Shown here one piece after another: positions 35,595-44,876 of a stretch of DNA of 64,000 nucleotides. The DNA is from Streptomyces lavendulae subsp. lavendulae. Lineage in GTDB: Bacteria; Actinomycetota; Actinomycetes; Streptomycetales; Streptomycetaceae. The notes below the pieces were generated by a model that saw only the letters and a program-made list of their open reading frames with translations, searched no databases and was not told where the DNA came from. A program made the translations under genes and the position numbers. Every line of letters starts with the position of its first letter. Within the stretch, counting starts at the first letter, position 1. Where the stretch lies: positions 6,025,501 through 6,089,500 of the forward strand of contig NZ_CP024985.1 in the NCBI RefSeq assembly GCF_002803845.1, given 5' to 3'.

Positions 35595-35617
35595 GGGCGT
35601 AGGGGATAGTGGGGTAC

Positions 35618-36256
35618 GTGAGTGCCGTACCCCCATCCCCCGCCCCCACCGCCGGCGCCGAGGCCCCCGAGGCCGGGAGCGCCCGTCGCAGCGTGGCCGT
35701 CGCCCTGCTGCTCGGCGCGCTCGGCGCCACCGTCGTCCTGCTCGCCTCCGGCCGCGTCTGGGCCCGGGGCAGCGCCGCCGTGGGAGGCGGCTCGCTCCCG
35801 CTGACGGCGGACGGCAGGGCCGTCACGGGCCTGCCGGCGGCGCTGGCCATCGTCGGCCTCGCGGCCCTGGTGGCGGTGTTCGCCGTACGGGGCCGGGGGC
35901 GGCTGCTGGTGTCCGTCCTGCTCGCGCTGAGCGGCCTCGGCGGGGCGCTGTCCGCGGTGGCCGCCGCCGACGACCACCGGGCGCTCGACGAGCGGGCCGT
36001 CACCGCGACGGCCGACACCGCCGCCCGGGCGGCGGAACTGACCCATACGGCCTGGCCGTACATCACGGCCTCCGGCGCCGTCCTGATCCTGCTCGCCGGT
36101 CTCCTCGCGGTCCGTTTCGGCCGTGCCTGGCCCGCCATGGGCGGCCGCTACGAGCGCGACGGCAGCCCGCGGCGCAAGGCGCCCGCGGCGGTGGACCCGG
36201 ACCGGCCGGAGGACCTGTGGAAGGCTCTGGACCGGGGCGAGGATCCCACCCGCTAA
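35618..36256 (+). CDS. Trp-operon-associated membrane protein (TIGR02234)
   Basis: 212 residues, four membrane segments (about 25-43, 67-84, 90-110, 141-160), with a conserved GRVWARG near TM1 and a charged C-terminal tail. This family is found almost only in actinobacterial trp operons; the function is unknown. An in-frame GTG at 35609 is an alternative start. It lies 23 bases after trpE and before an HGxxPAAW protein gene. Confidence 0.9.
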   Translation: MSAVPPSPAPTAGAEAPEAGSARRSVAVALLLGALGATVVLLASGRVWARGSAAVGGGSLPLTADGRAVTGLPAALAIVGLAALVAVFAVRGRGRLLVSVLLALSGLGGALSAVAAADDHRALDERAVTATADTAARAAELTHTAWPYITASGAVLILLAGLLAVRFGRAWPAMGGRYERDGSPRRKAPAAVDPDRPEDLWKALDRGEDPTR

Positions 36257-36349
36257 GCCCCACCCAGTGGAGAATCCGCACGCGCCGTGCGGGACAATGA
36301 CAGTGAGCGTGCGGCACCGCACGCGCGACAGAGCAACGAGGAGCAACTC

Positions 36350-36601
36350 ATGGCGGGCTCGAGCCACGGACACACCCCGGCCGCCTGGACCGGTGTCATC
36401 ATCGCCTTCATCGGTTTCTGCGTCTCCGGCGCCTTCATGGTGCTGGCGAACCCGCTCGGGTTCTGGGCGGGTCTCGTCATCGTCGCGCTCGGCGGAGTCG
36501 TCGGACTCGCGATGCGTGCCGCGGGCATGGGTGCGCCGAAGGCCGCCCACCGCGACCTCGCCGAGGTCATCGCCGCCAACCGCGTTCCCGCCAAGGTCTG
36601 A
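36350..36601 (+). CDS. HGxxPAAW family small membrane protein
   Basis: 83 residues with the name-giving motif HGHTPAAW at residues 6-13, followed by two hydrophobic segments (about 15-33 and 38-56) and a charged C-terminal helix. Family conserved in actinobacterial trp regions, function unknown. ATG 36350 is preceded by GAGGAG at 6 bases. A U-rich hairpin terminator follows the gene. Confidence 0.93.
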   Translation: MAGSSHGHTPAAWTGVIIAFIGFCVSGAFMVLANPLGFWAGLVIVALGGVVGLAMRAAGMGAPKAAHRDLAEVIAANRVPAKV

Positions 36602-36602
36602 G

Positions 36603-36629
36603 CGCGGTTCCCGCGGTTCCCGCGGTTCG
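36603..36629 (+). repeat. Three tandem copies of a 9-bp unit
   Basis: CGCGGTTCC, CGCGGTTCC, CGCGGTTCG stand head to tail directly after the HGxxPAAW stop and directly before the terminator hairpin. Confidence 0.8.
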
Positions 36630-36660
36630 AAAGGCGCGGCCCGGTCGGGCTGCGCCTTTT
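36630..36660 (+). terminator. Rho-independent terminator with T-tract
   Basis: AAAGGCGC and GCGCCTTT form the outer stem, with GCCCG/CGGGC inside and a G-T wobble; TTTT follows. It is the only classical T-tailed terminator I see in this window. The next start (ATG 36664 or GTG 36685) lies directly after it. Confidence 0.8.
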
Positions 36661-36684
36661 GTCATGACCGGAGAGAATCAGCGG

Positions 36685-37188
36685 GTGGACGCCTCTCGCA
36701 CCCCCGCCGCCCCCGCTCCCGCCGCCCCGCCCGGCGGGCCGGGGCTGCACCGGCCGCCCGTACCGCCCGGGCAGGCGCCCGCGGCGGTGTCGCGGGTCCG
36801 GCGGGCCGCCGCGCCGGTGCTCACCCTGGCCGGGGCCGTGGCAGCCTTCGCGTACGTGGGCGCCGTGGACCCGAACCAGCCCGGCCACTACCCGGTGTGC
36901 CCGCTGCTGCGGCTGACCGGGATCCTGTGTCCGGGCTGCGGCGGGCTGCGCAGCGCGCACGCCTTCGCCCACGGGGACCTGGCCTCGGCCCTCGGCGCCA
37001 ATGCGGTGGCCGTCGCCGGCTACTTCGTCTTCGCCGGTTTCCTGGCCCTGTGGCTGGTGCGGGCCTTCCGCGGGCGTCCGGTGCCGCGGTTCGCGCTTCG
37101 GCCGGCGTACTGGTGGGGGATCGGCACCCTGGTGCTGCTGTTCTCGATCGTCCGAAATCTCCCGTTCGGTTCCGCACTCGCCCCGTGA
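36685..37188 (+). CDS. DUF2752 membrane protein
   Basis: 167 residues: Pro/Ala-rich N-terminus, TM1 about 42-58, then the DUF2752 signature CPLLRLTGILCPGCGGLRSAHAFAHGD with its Cys pair (CPGC) and two more membrane helices. Function unknown. GTG 36685 is preferred because GGAGAG lies 9 bases before it; ATG 36664 is in frame but abuts the terminator with no ribosome site. Sits between a terminator and the trpC leader. Confidence 0.87.
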   Translation: MDASRTPAAPAPAAPPGGPGLHRPPVPPGQAPAAVSRVRRAAAPVLTLAGAVAAFAYVGAVDPNQPGHYPVCPLLRLTGILCPGCGGLRSAHAFAHGDLASALGANAVAVAGYFVFAGFLALWLVRAFRGRPVPRFALRPAYWWGIGTLVLLFSIVRNLPFGSALAP

Positions 37189-37201
37189 AGCGCCGGGGCC
37201 C

Positions 37202-37229
37202 TTGCGGGGGCCTACGGGAATGCCATATT
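37202..37229 (+). promoter_or_regulatory. Tentative trpC promoter
   Basis: TTGCGG (37202-37207) and CATATT (37224-37229) with 16 bases between them could serve as -35 and -10. The hexamers are imperfect. If used, the trpC mRNA leader would be about 130 bases and include the hairpin at 37308-37331. Confidence 0.3.
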
Positions 37230-37307
37230 CCGACTGTCCAGTCAATGGGAAACCGCGAAGTCAGTGCAGAGTGCGTAGAGACCTGCGGATACCATTTGAG
37301 TGCTGAC

Positions 37308-37331
37308 CTTGCAGTGGAACGTGTCTGCAAG
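37308..37331 (+). promoter_or_regulatory. Hairpin in the trpC leader
   Basis: CTTGCAG (37308-37314) and CTGCAAG (37325-37331), perfect 7-bp arms around a 10-base loop, about 40 bases before the trpC GTG. The whole stretch 37189-37369 is lower in G+C than the genes around it. A 42-codon frame (37245-37373) crosses it but has poor codon use and no ribosome site. Confidence 0.45.
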
Positions 37332-37369
37332 GCGGCCGACCGTCATCAACCCGGAAGGGGGCCGCTCGC

Positions 37370-38179
37370 GTGAGTGTGCTCGACGAGATCATCGAAGGGG
37401 TCCGCGAAGACCTTGCCGAACGGCAGGCCCGCGTGAGCCTCGACGAGCTCAAGGAGCGTGCCGCCAAGGCGCCCCAGGCCAAGGACGGTGTCGCCGCCCT
37501 GCGCGGCGACAGCGTCAAGGTGATCTGCGAGGTCAAGCGCTCCAGCCCCTCCAAGGGCGCGCTGGCCGCGATCGCCGATCCGGCCGGGCTCGCCGCCGAC
37601 TACGAGGCTGGCGGTGCGGCGGTCATCTCCGTCCTCACCGAACAGCGTCGCTTCGGCGGCTCGCTGGCCGACCTGGAGGCCGTCCGCGCCCGCGTGGACA
37701 TCCCGATCCTGCGCAAGGACTTCATCGTCACGGCGTACCAGCTGTGGGAGGCCCGCGCCTACGGCGCCGACCTCGTGCTGCTGATCGTCGCGGCCCTGGA
37801 GCAGGAGGCCCTCGTCTCCCTCATCGAGCGGGCCGAGTCCATCGGCCTCACCCCGCTCGTGGAGGTCCACGACGAGGAGGAGATCGAGCGGGCCGTCGCC
37901 GCCGGCGCCAAGATCATCGGCGTCAACGCGCGCAACCTCAAGGACCTCAAGGTCGACCGCTCCACCTTCGAGCGGGTCGTCGGCGAGATCCCGCCCCACA
38001 TCGTGAAGGTCGCCGAGTCCGGCATCCGCGGACCGCACGACCTCATCGCGTACGCCAACGAGGGCGCAGACGCCGTCCTCGTCGGAGAGTCCCTGGTCAC
38101 CGGCCGCGACCCGAAGGCGGCCGTCGCCGACCTCGTCGCCGCCGGGGCCCACCCCGCCCTGCGCCACGGCCGGAGCTGA
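37370..38179 (+). CDS. trpC: Indole-3-glycerol phosphate synthase
   Basis: CdRP to indole-3-glycerol phosphate. 269 residues, (beta/alpha)8 barrel. CEVKRSSPSKG (about 52-62) with the catalytic lysine, LRKDFIVTAYQLWEAR, GVNARNLKDL and ESGIRGPHD are all present. GTG 37370 with GGAAGGGGG upstream. Preceded by a 181-base region with a hairpin and followed at 8 bases by trpM. Confidence 0.97.
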   Translation: MSVLDEIIEGVREDLAERQARVSLDELKERAAKAPQAKDGVAALRGDSVKVICEVKRSSPSKGALAAIADPAGLAADYEAGGAAVISVLTEQRRFGGSLADLEAVRARVDIPILRKDFIVTAYQLWEARAYGADLVLLIVAALEQEALVSLIERAESIGLTPLVEVHDEEEIERAVAAGAKIIGVNARNLKDLKVDRSTFERVVGEIPPHIVKVAESGIRGPHDLIAYANEGADAVLVGESLVTGRDPKAAVADLVAAGAHPALRHGRS

Positions 38180-38187
38180 CCCTTCCC

Positions 38188-38397
38188 ATGCCTCCTTCCC
38201 GCCCTTCCGTCCGCACCCGACCGGGCCACGGCCCGGCCGCCGTGCCGACGGCGCACGCGCCCCTGGCGCGCGGCTGCCGCCCCCGCGGCTGCCGCGCCCC
38301 GGCCCGGCGCGTGCACGGCCGGCGGGTGCGGTACGTGATCGGCTCCGAGCCCGGTCAGGTCAACGGAATGCGATGGCGCGGCGGAGCCGCGCTGTAG
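38188..38397 (+). CDS. trpM: Tryptophan biosynthesis modulator TrpM
   Basis: 69-residue basic protein. LARGCRPRGCRAPARRVHG and RVRYVIGSEPGQVNGMRWR match the small protein known between trpC and trpB in Streptomyces coelicolor, first called TrpX and later TrpM, reported to affect tryptophan production and growth. It is rich in Arg, with two cysteines in the CRPRGCR motif. ATG 38188 lies 8 bases after trpC, so the two are co-transcribed. A 206-base structured region then separates it from trpB. Confidence 0.85.
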   Translation: MPPSRPSVRTRPGHGPAAVPTAHAPLARGCRPRGCRAPARRVHGRRVRYVIGSEPGQVNGMRWRGGAAL

Positions 38398-38603
38398 ACG
38401 ACGGCCGCCCCGGCCCGGTACGCGATGGCGTACCGGCCGGGAGGTCCCGCACGGTCCCCGCCCGAGCCCCCGGCTCCCGGCTCGGGCCGCGGCCTCCGCA
38501 CGGCGGCGCACCCCCAGCGGGGTGCGCGGGCCGCGGACCGACGGCGCAATACGGTGCAACCAGCCCCCGTCGCGCGTTTTCCGTACACACAGGAGTAGTG
38601 GCC
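38398..38603 (+). promoter_or_regulatory. Structured trpM-trpB intergenic region with three hairpins
   Basis: Three perfect stem-loops stand in a row: CCGGTACGC/GCGTACCGG (38415-38436, loop GATG), CCCGAGCC/GGCTCGGG (38461-38486) and GCGCACCCC/GGGGTGCGC (38506-38527, loop CAGC). The trpB ribosome site AGGAG is at 38591. No coding frame with good codon use is present. The array may end trpC-trpM transcripts, attenuate trpB, or protect an mRNA end. Confidence 0.55.
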
Positions 38604-39862
<1,259 letters not shown>

Positions 39863-39866
<4 letters not shown>

Positions 39867-40681
39867 GCAACCAGGGCAACATCGAACTGCTGAGCGCGAC
39901 CCTCGCGAAGGCGAAGTCCGAGGACCGCGCGGCCCTCGTGGCCTACCTCCCGGCCGGGTTCCCGACCGTCGACGGCGCCATCGAGGCCGCCAAGGCGATC
40001 ATCGCGGGCGGCGCGGACGTCGTGGAGATCGGCCTGCCGCACAGCGACCCCGTCCTGGACGGCGCGGTCATCCAGACGGCCGACGACATCGCCCTGCGCG
40101 GCGGCGTCAAGATCGCCGACGTGCTGCGGACCGTACGCGAGACCTTCGAGGCCACCGGCGTCCCGATCCTCGTCATGACCTACTGGAACCCCATCGACCG
40201 CTACGGCGTCGAGCGGTTCACCGCCGAGCTGGCGGCGGCGGGCGGCGCGGGCTGCATCCTGCCCGACCTGCCGGTCCAGGAGTCCGCGCTGTGGCGCGAG
40301 CACGCGGCGGAGCACGGTCTGGCGACCGTGTTCGTCGTGGCCCCCAGCAGCCGTGACGAGCGCCTGGCGACCATCACGGCCGCCGGTTCCGGCTTCGTCT
40401 ACGCCGCCTCCCTCATGGGGGTCACCGGCACCCGCGAGTCCGTCGGCAACGAGGCCCAGGAGCTGGTGCGCCGCACCCGCACCACCACCGAGCTGCCGGT
40501 CTGCGTGGGGCTGGGCGTCTCCAACGCCGTCCAGGCCAAGCAGGTGGCGGGCTTCGCCGACGGCGTGATCGTCGGTTCGGCCTTCGTGAAGCTGCTGCTG
40601 GACGCGCCGGACGAGCAGGCCGGGCTGGCCGCCGTACGGGCCCTGGCGGGCGAGCTTGCGGAAGGCGTACGCAGGTCCTGA
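39863..40681 (+). CDS. trpA: Tryptophan synthase alpha chain
   Basis: Cleaves indole-3-glycerol phosphate and channels indole to TrpB. 272 residues. Catalytic E55 and D66 in VEIGLPHSDPVLDG, LPDLPVQES, and the phosphate loop GVTGTRESVG. GTG 39863 overlaps the trpB stop as GTGA. Followed by a strong terminator, so it ends the trp unit. Confidence 0.98.
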
Positions 40682-40733
40682 CGCCGGGCGGGCCCCGACG
40701 GGGGTTCTGTAGCCCGATCGGGTGGAAACGGGA

Positions 40734-40761
40734 GCGGGGAGGCACGCGAGTGCCTCCCCGC
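40734..40761 (+). terminator. Terminator of the trp unit
   Basis: Perfect 12-bp stem GCGGGGAGGCAC / GTGCCTCCCCGC with a GCGA (GNRA) tetraloop, then TTCGTTT. An in-frame GTG at 40750 for the next gene falls inside the stem, which argues for the later start at 40777. Confidence 0.88.
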
Positions 40762-40776
40762 TTCGTTTGGCCGAAC

Positions 40777-41700
40777 GTGAGCGAGAAGAACGACGGTGCG
40801 AACCGCGATGCGACGACGAAACGATCGGCCCGGGAGCGACTCCAGCAGGAGCGCGAGCGGCAGAAGACCCGGGACAAGCGCCGGCGGACCCTCATCGTCT
40901 CCGCGGCGGTGGTCGGCGTGCTCGGCCTCGCGGCCGTGGTCGGCCTGATCGCCGCCAACGCCGGGTCCGGGGACAAGTCCGCCAAGGCCGGTCCGGTGGC
41001 CGCGCCGTCGGGGGCCACCGGCAAGGACGCGCTCGCCATCCAGACCGGTCCGGCCGGGGCCAAGTCCCGGCTGACCGTCTGGGAGGACTTCCGCTGCCCC
41101 GCCTGCAAGGCCTTCGAGACCAACTACCGGGACACCATCCACGACCTCGAATCCAGGGGGCTGCTCAACGTCGAGTACCACCTCGTCACCCTGATCGACG
41201 GGAACATGGGCGGCAGCGGCTCCCTCAAGGGCGCCAACGCCGCGGCCTGCGCCCAGGACGCCGGGAAGTTCGCCGCCTACCACGACCTCCTCTTCCAGAA
41301 CCAGCCCGAGGAGACCGACGACGCCTACGGCAAGAACGCCAAGCTGCTGGAGCTGGCCGGGAAGGTGGACGGGCTGGACACCGCCGCGTTCCGCTCCTGT
41401 GTGGAGGACGGCACGCACAACAGCTGGGTCGGCAAGTCGCACGAGGCCTTCGCGGCCGGAAAGTTCCGGGGCACCCCCACCGTCCTGCTCGACGGCAAGG
41501 ACATCTTCGCCGACCAGGCCGATCCGCTCACCCCGCAGAAGCTGAAGGCGAAGGTGGAGGCCGCCGCCGGGGTCCCGAAGGACAAGCCGTCCGGATCGGC
41601 GTCCCCGTCGGGTGCCGCGTCGCCCTCGGCGTCGGCCTCGGGCAAGGCGTCCGGGTCGGGCGGCTCGAAGTCCCTGTCCAAGGGGGCGCCCCAGGGGTGA
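40777..41700 (+). CDS. DsbA-family membrane-anchored thiol oxidoreductase
   Basis: 307 residues: charged N-terminus to about 37, TM anchor about 38-60, thioredoxin fold with active site CPAC (107-110) in EDFRCPACKAFE, a second Cys pair region (ACAQDAGK, SCVEDGTH) and cis-Pro segment FRGTPTVLLDG. The last 45 residues are Ser/Ala/Gly/Pro rich and look disordered. GTG 40777 has no clear ribosome site. Same topology and active site as the protein at 13142. Lies 81 bases before lgt, so both may serve exported proteins. Confidence 0.9.
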   Translation: MSEKNDGANRDATTKRSARERLQQERERQKTRDKRRRTLIVSAAVVGVLGLAAVVGLIAANAGSGDKSAKAGPVAAPSGATGKDALAIQTGPAGAKSRLTVWEDFRCPACKAFETNYRDTIHDLESRGLLNVEYHLVTLIDGNMGGSGSLKGANAAACAQDAGKFAAYHDLLFQNQPEETDDAYGKNAKLLELAGKVDGLDTAAFRSCVEDGTHNSWVGKSHEAFAAGKFRGTPTVLLDGKDIFADQADPLTPQKLKAKVEAAAGVPKDKPSGSASPSGAASPSASASGKASGSGGSKSLSKGAPQG

Positions 41701-41739
41701 CCGCGCGGCCTTCGCCGTGTGTGGTTTTGGTTTCAGCTT

Positions 41740-41770
41740 GCCGGGCGGGTTGCGGTCGGTACCGCCCGGC
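41740..41770 (+). promoter_or_regulatory. Hairpin just before lgt
   Basis: GCCGGGCGG (41740-41748) and CCGCCCGGC (41762-41770) can pair around a 13-base loop that ends at the lgt ribosome site AGGG. It could end the DsbA transcript or control lgt translation. Confidence 0.45.
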
Positions 41771-41781
41771 AGGGTAGCGTC

Positions 41782-42789
41782 ATGTCTGCCATGACCCTTG
41801 CCTATATCCCCAGTCCGTCGACCGGCGTGATCCATCTCGGACCGATCCCGCTCCGCGGCTACGCGTTCTGCATCATCATCGGCGTCTTCGTCGCCGTCTG
41901 GCTCGGCAACAAGCGGTGGATCGCGCGCGGCGGAAAGCCGGGCACGGTCGCGGACATCGCCGTGTGGGCGGTGCCGTTCGGCCTTGTCGGCGGCCGCCTC
42001 TACCACGTGATCACCGACTACCAGCTCTACTTCGGCGAGGGCCGCGACTGGGTCGACGCCTTCAAGATCTGGGAAGGCGGCCTGGGCATCTGGGGCGCGA
42101 TCGCGCTCGGCGCGGTCGGAGCCTGGATCGGCTGCAGGCTGCGCGGCATCCCGCTGCCCGCCTGGGCCGACGCCCTGGCCCCCGGCATCGCCATCGCCCA
42201 GGCCTTCGGTCGCTGGGGCAACTGGTTCAACCAGGAGCTGTACGGGCGCGCCACCGACCTGCCGTGGGCGCTGAAGATCAGCGAAGGGCCCAACCGGGTC
42301 GCCGGCACCTACCACCCGACCTTCCTCTACGAATCGCTGTGGTGCCTCGGCGTCGCCGCGCTGGTGATCTGGGCCGACCGCCGGTTCAGGCTCGGTCACG
42401 GCCGGGCCTTCGCCCTGTACGTGGCCGCGTACTGCCTGGGCCGCGGCTGGATCGAGTACATGCGGGTCGACGAGGCGCACCACATCTTCGGGGTGCGGCT
42501 GAACGTCTGGACCGCGATCGTGGTCTTCATCGCCGCGGTGGTCTACTTCGTGCTCTCGGCGAAGCTGCGGCCGGGCCGCGAGGAGGTCGTCGAGCCCGAC
42601 ACCTCCGGTGGTCCGGGCGATGTGGCCGCTGCCGACAAGCCCGAGGCGGGCGAAGCCGACGCGAAGGCCGACGCGAAGCCCGACCTCACCAAGGCCGCCC
42701 CGGCGGACGGGAAGGGTGCCGAGGGCGCTGCGAAGGCGGATCTGACCAAGGCCGCGGAGGGCGCGGCCAACGGGGCCGACAAGAGCTGA
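41782..42789 (+). CDS. lgt: Prolipoprotein diacylglyceryl transferase
   Basis: First step of lipoprotein maturation: moves diacylglycerol from phosphatidylglycerol to the lipobox cysteine. 335 residues, with seven membrane segments. The Lgt signature is seen as GRWGNWFNQELYG (about 138-150), plus WEGGLGIWGA and GRGWIEYMRVDEAH. The C-terminal 65 residues are an Ala/Lys/Asp-rich tail with the unit DLTKAA twice, beyond the usual family length. ATG 41782 is chosen; a second ATG three codons on (41791) is possible. Confidence 0.96.
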   Translation: MSAMTLAYIPSPSTGVIHLGPIPLRGYAFCIIIGVFVAVWLGNKRWIARGGKPGTVADIAVWAVPFGLVGGRLYHVITDYQLYFGEGRDWVDAFKIWEGGLGIWGAIALGAVGAWIGCRLRGIPLPAWADALAPGIAIAQAFGRWGNWFNQELYGRATDLPWALKISEGPNRVAGTYHPTFLYESLWCLGVAALVIWADRRFRLGHGRAFALYVAAYCLGRGWIEYMRVDEAHHIFGVRLNVWTAIVVFIAAVVYFVLSAKLRPGREEVVEPDTSGGPGDVAAADKPEAGEADAKADAKPDLTKAAPADGKGAEGAAKADLTKAAEGAANGADKS

Positions 42790-42801
42790 ACGGGTCGTAC
42801 C

Positions 42802-42836
42802 GGAGGGGGCGCCGCGCAGGTCGCGGCGCCCCCTCC
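42802..42836. terminator. Bidirectional terminator after lgt
   Basis: Perfect 15-bp stem GGAGGGGGCGCCGCG with a 5-base loop CAGGT, between lgt and the convergent CitE-like gene that ends the ADP-ribosylglycohydrolase operon. Confidence 0.87.
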
Positions 42837-42849
42837 CGCGTACCCGGGG

Positions 42850-43665
42850 TCAGTGCGCGTCCGCCCGGCGGGAGAGGGTCAGGGTGCGGTGGGCGGCGGC
42901 CACCACGGCCGGGTCCACGAAGCGGCCGTCGGGCAGGGCCAGGGCTCCGGGGGCGGCCCGGGCGGCGGTGACGATCTCCTCGGCGGCGGTGACCTCCTCG
43001 GGCCGGGGCAGGTAGGCCCCCTCGATCACCGGGAGCTGGCGGGGGTGGATCGCCGCCCGGCCGAGGAAGCCCAGCGCCCGGCCCCGCGCGCAGGAGGCGG
43101 CCAGTGCCTCCAGGTCCCGGATGTCCGGGAACACCGACTGGGCCGGCGGCGCCAGCCCGGCCGCGCGGGCGGCGACCACCACCCGCGAGCGCGGCCAGTC
43201 CAGCCCGGCCTCCGCGGTGACGCCCAGGTCGGCCCTGAGGTCGGCCTCGCCGAGGGTCAGCCCGTGCAGGGACGGGTGGGCGCGGGCGATGTCGTAGGCC
43301 CGCTCCACGCCCAGCGCGGACTCCAGCAGCGCGTACAGGGCCACCCCGCCGGCCCGGTCGGCGACCCGGCCGATCTGCTCGGCGGAGTCGATCTTCGGCA
43401 GCCGCAGTCCGGCGAGCCCGTGCAGCCGGACCAGGGCGGTGAGGTCGGCGCCCGCCCAGGGGGAGCCGAGCGCGTTGACGCGGACGTGGACGGGGACCGG
43501 GGGCCGCTCGGTGAGCAGCTCGGCGGTGGCCGCGCGGGCGTATTCCTTGCGGGAGGCCGACACCGAGTCCTCCAGGTCGACGATGACGGCGTCGGCCCCG
43601 CACCGCAGGGCCTTGGCCACCACCTCGGGGCGGTCCCCGGGGGCGTAGAGCCAGGTCAGGATCAC
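42850..43665 (-). CDS. HpcH/HpaI (CitE-like) CoA ester lyase
   Basis: (Beta/alpha)8 aldolase-type lyase that splits acyl-CoA esters such as citramalyl- or malyl-CoA; exact substrate unknown. 271 residues. LYAPGDRPEVVAKAL, VIVDLEDSVSASRKEYAR and LYALLESALGVERAYDIA are CitE-family motifs, including the Mg-binding Glu/Asp (LTLGEADLRADLG). GTG 43665 overlaps the CoA-transferase stop by 4 bases. Last of seven genes in the operon. Together with the CoA-transferase it would activate and then cleave a short acid. Confidence 0.9.
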   Translation of the reverse strand: MILTWLYAPGDRPEVVAKALRCGADAVIVDLEDSVSASRKEYARAATAELLTERPPVPVHVRVNALGSPWAGADLTALVRLHGLAGLRLPKIDSAEQIGRVADRAGGVALYALLESALGVERAYDIARAHPSLHGLTLGEADLRADLGVTAEAGLDWPRSRVVVAARAAGLAPPAQSVFPDIRDLEALAASCARGRALGFLGRAAIHPRQLPVIEGAYLPRPEEVTAAEEIVTAARAAPGALALPDGRFVDPAVVAAAHRTLTLSRRADAH

Positions 43666-44876
43666 AGGGCACGCTCCGTTCGGAGGGCGGCGATCTCGGC
43701 CCCGGTCAGGCCGAGTTCGGTCAGGACGGCATCGGTGTCGGCGCCGTGCGGGCGGCCCGCCCAGCGGATCCCGCCGGGGGTTCCCGAAAGCCGGAAGAGG
43801 ACGTTCTGCATGCGGACCGGGCCCAGTTCGGGGTCCTCGACCTCGGTGACCGTGTCCAGTGCGGCGAACTGCGGATCGGCCATCACGTCCCGGATGTCGT
43901 ACACCGGGGCCACCGCCGCCTCGGCCTCCTCGAAGGCGGCGACCACCTCGTCGGCCTTGTGGCGGCCGATCCAGCCGCCGACCGCCTCGTCGAGGACGTG
44001 CGCGTGCGCGGCCCGGCCGGAGCCGGTGGCGAACCAGGGCTCGGCGATCAGCTCCGGCCGGCCGACCAGGCGCAGCACCCGCTCGGCGACGGACTGCGCC
44101 GAGGTGGACACCGCCAGCCAGCGGCCGTCCGCGCTGCGGTAGGTGTTGCGGGGCGCGTTGTTGGTGGAACGGTTGCCGGTGCGCGGCTGGACGTAGCCGA
44201 GCTGGTCGTACCAGAGCGGGTGGGGGCCCAGCACGGTGAGGATCGGCTCGATGATCGCCAGGTCCACGACCTGCCCGCATCCGGTGCGGTCCCGGCCGGC
44301 GAGCGCCGTCATCACGGCGTACGCGGTGGTGAGCGCGGCGATCGAGTCGGCGAGGCCGAAGGGCGGCAGGGTGGGCGGGCCGTCCGGCTCGCCGGTGATC
44401 GCGGCGAATCCGCTCATGGCCTCGGCGAGGGTGCCGAAGCCGGGCCGGTGGGCGTAGGGGCCCCGCTGGCCGAACGCCGTGACGCGGGCCAGCACCAGGC
44501 GCGGATTGGCGGCTGACAGTTCCGGCCAGCCCAGGCCCCACTTCTCCAGGGTGCCGGGGCGGAAGTTCTCGACGACCACGTCGGCGGTGGCGGCCAGCCG
44601 CAACAGGGTGTCCCGGCCGCCGGGGGTGGACAGGTCGAGGGTGATCGTCCGCTTGTTCCGCCCGAGCAGCTTCCACCACAGCCCGACGCCGTCCTTGGCG
44701 GGGCCGTGGCCGCGGGAGGGGTCGGGGCGGTCGGGGTGTTCGACCTTGACCACCTCGGCTCCGAAGTCCCCGAGCAGGGTGGCGGCGAGCGGCCCGGCGA
44801 AGAGGGTGGCGAGGTCGAGCACCCGCAGCCCCTCCAGCGGTCCCGGGGAGCGGGACCCCGGCCCGGGGTCCGTCAC
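43662..44876 (-). CDS. CaiB/BaiF family CoA-transferase (type III)
   Basis: Moves CoA between carboxylic acids. 404 residues, family length. The catalytic aspartate is D177 in FGLADSIAA. GLRVLDLATLFAGPLAATLLGDFGAEVVKVE and ENFRPGTLEKWGL are standard family segments. GTG 44876 overlaps the ribokinase stop and its own stop overlaps the CitE-like gene, so all three are coupled. The acyl substrate cannot be read from the sequence. Confidence 0.92.
   Translation of the reverse strand: MTDPGPGSRSPGPLEGLRVLDLATLFAGPLAATLLGDFGAEVVKVEHPDRPDPSRGHGPAKDGVGLWWKLLGRNKRTITLDLSTPGGRDTLLRLAATADVVVENFRPGTLEKWGLGWPELSAANPRLVLARVTAFGQRGPYAHRPGFGTLAEAMSGFAAITGEPDGPPTLPPFGLADSIAALTTAYAVMTALAGRDRTGCGQVVDLAIIEPILTVLGPHPLWYDQLGYVQPRTGNRSTNNAPRNTYRSADGRWLAVSTSAQSVAERVLRLVGRPELIAEPWFATGSGRAAHAHVLDEAVGGWIGRHKADEVVAAFEEAEAAVAPVYDIRDVMADPQFAALDTVTEVEDPELGPVRMQNVLFRLSGTPGGIRWAGRPHGADTDAVLTELGLTGAEIAALRTERAL

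Noticed and set aside
37245..37373. 42-codon frame before trpC as a gene
   Set aside because: No ribosome site and third-position G+C of about 57 percent against over 90 percent for its neighbours. Kept only as part of a leader finding.
40750..40776. Earlier GTG start for the second DsbA-like gene
   Set aside because: This codon lies inside the right arm of the trp terminator hairpin.
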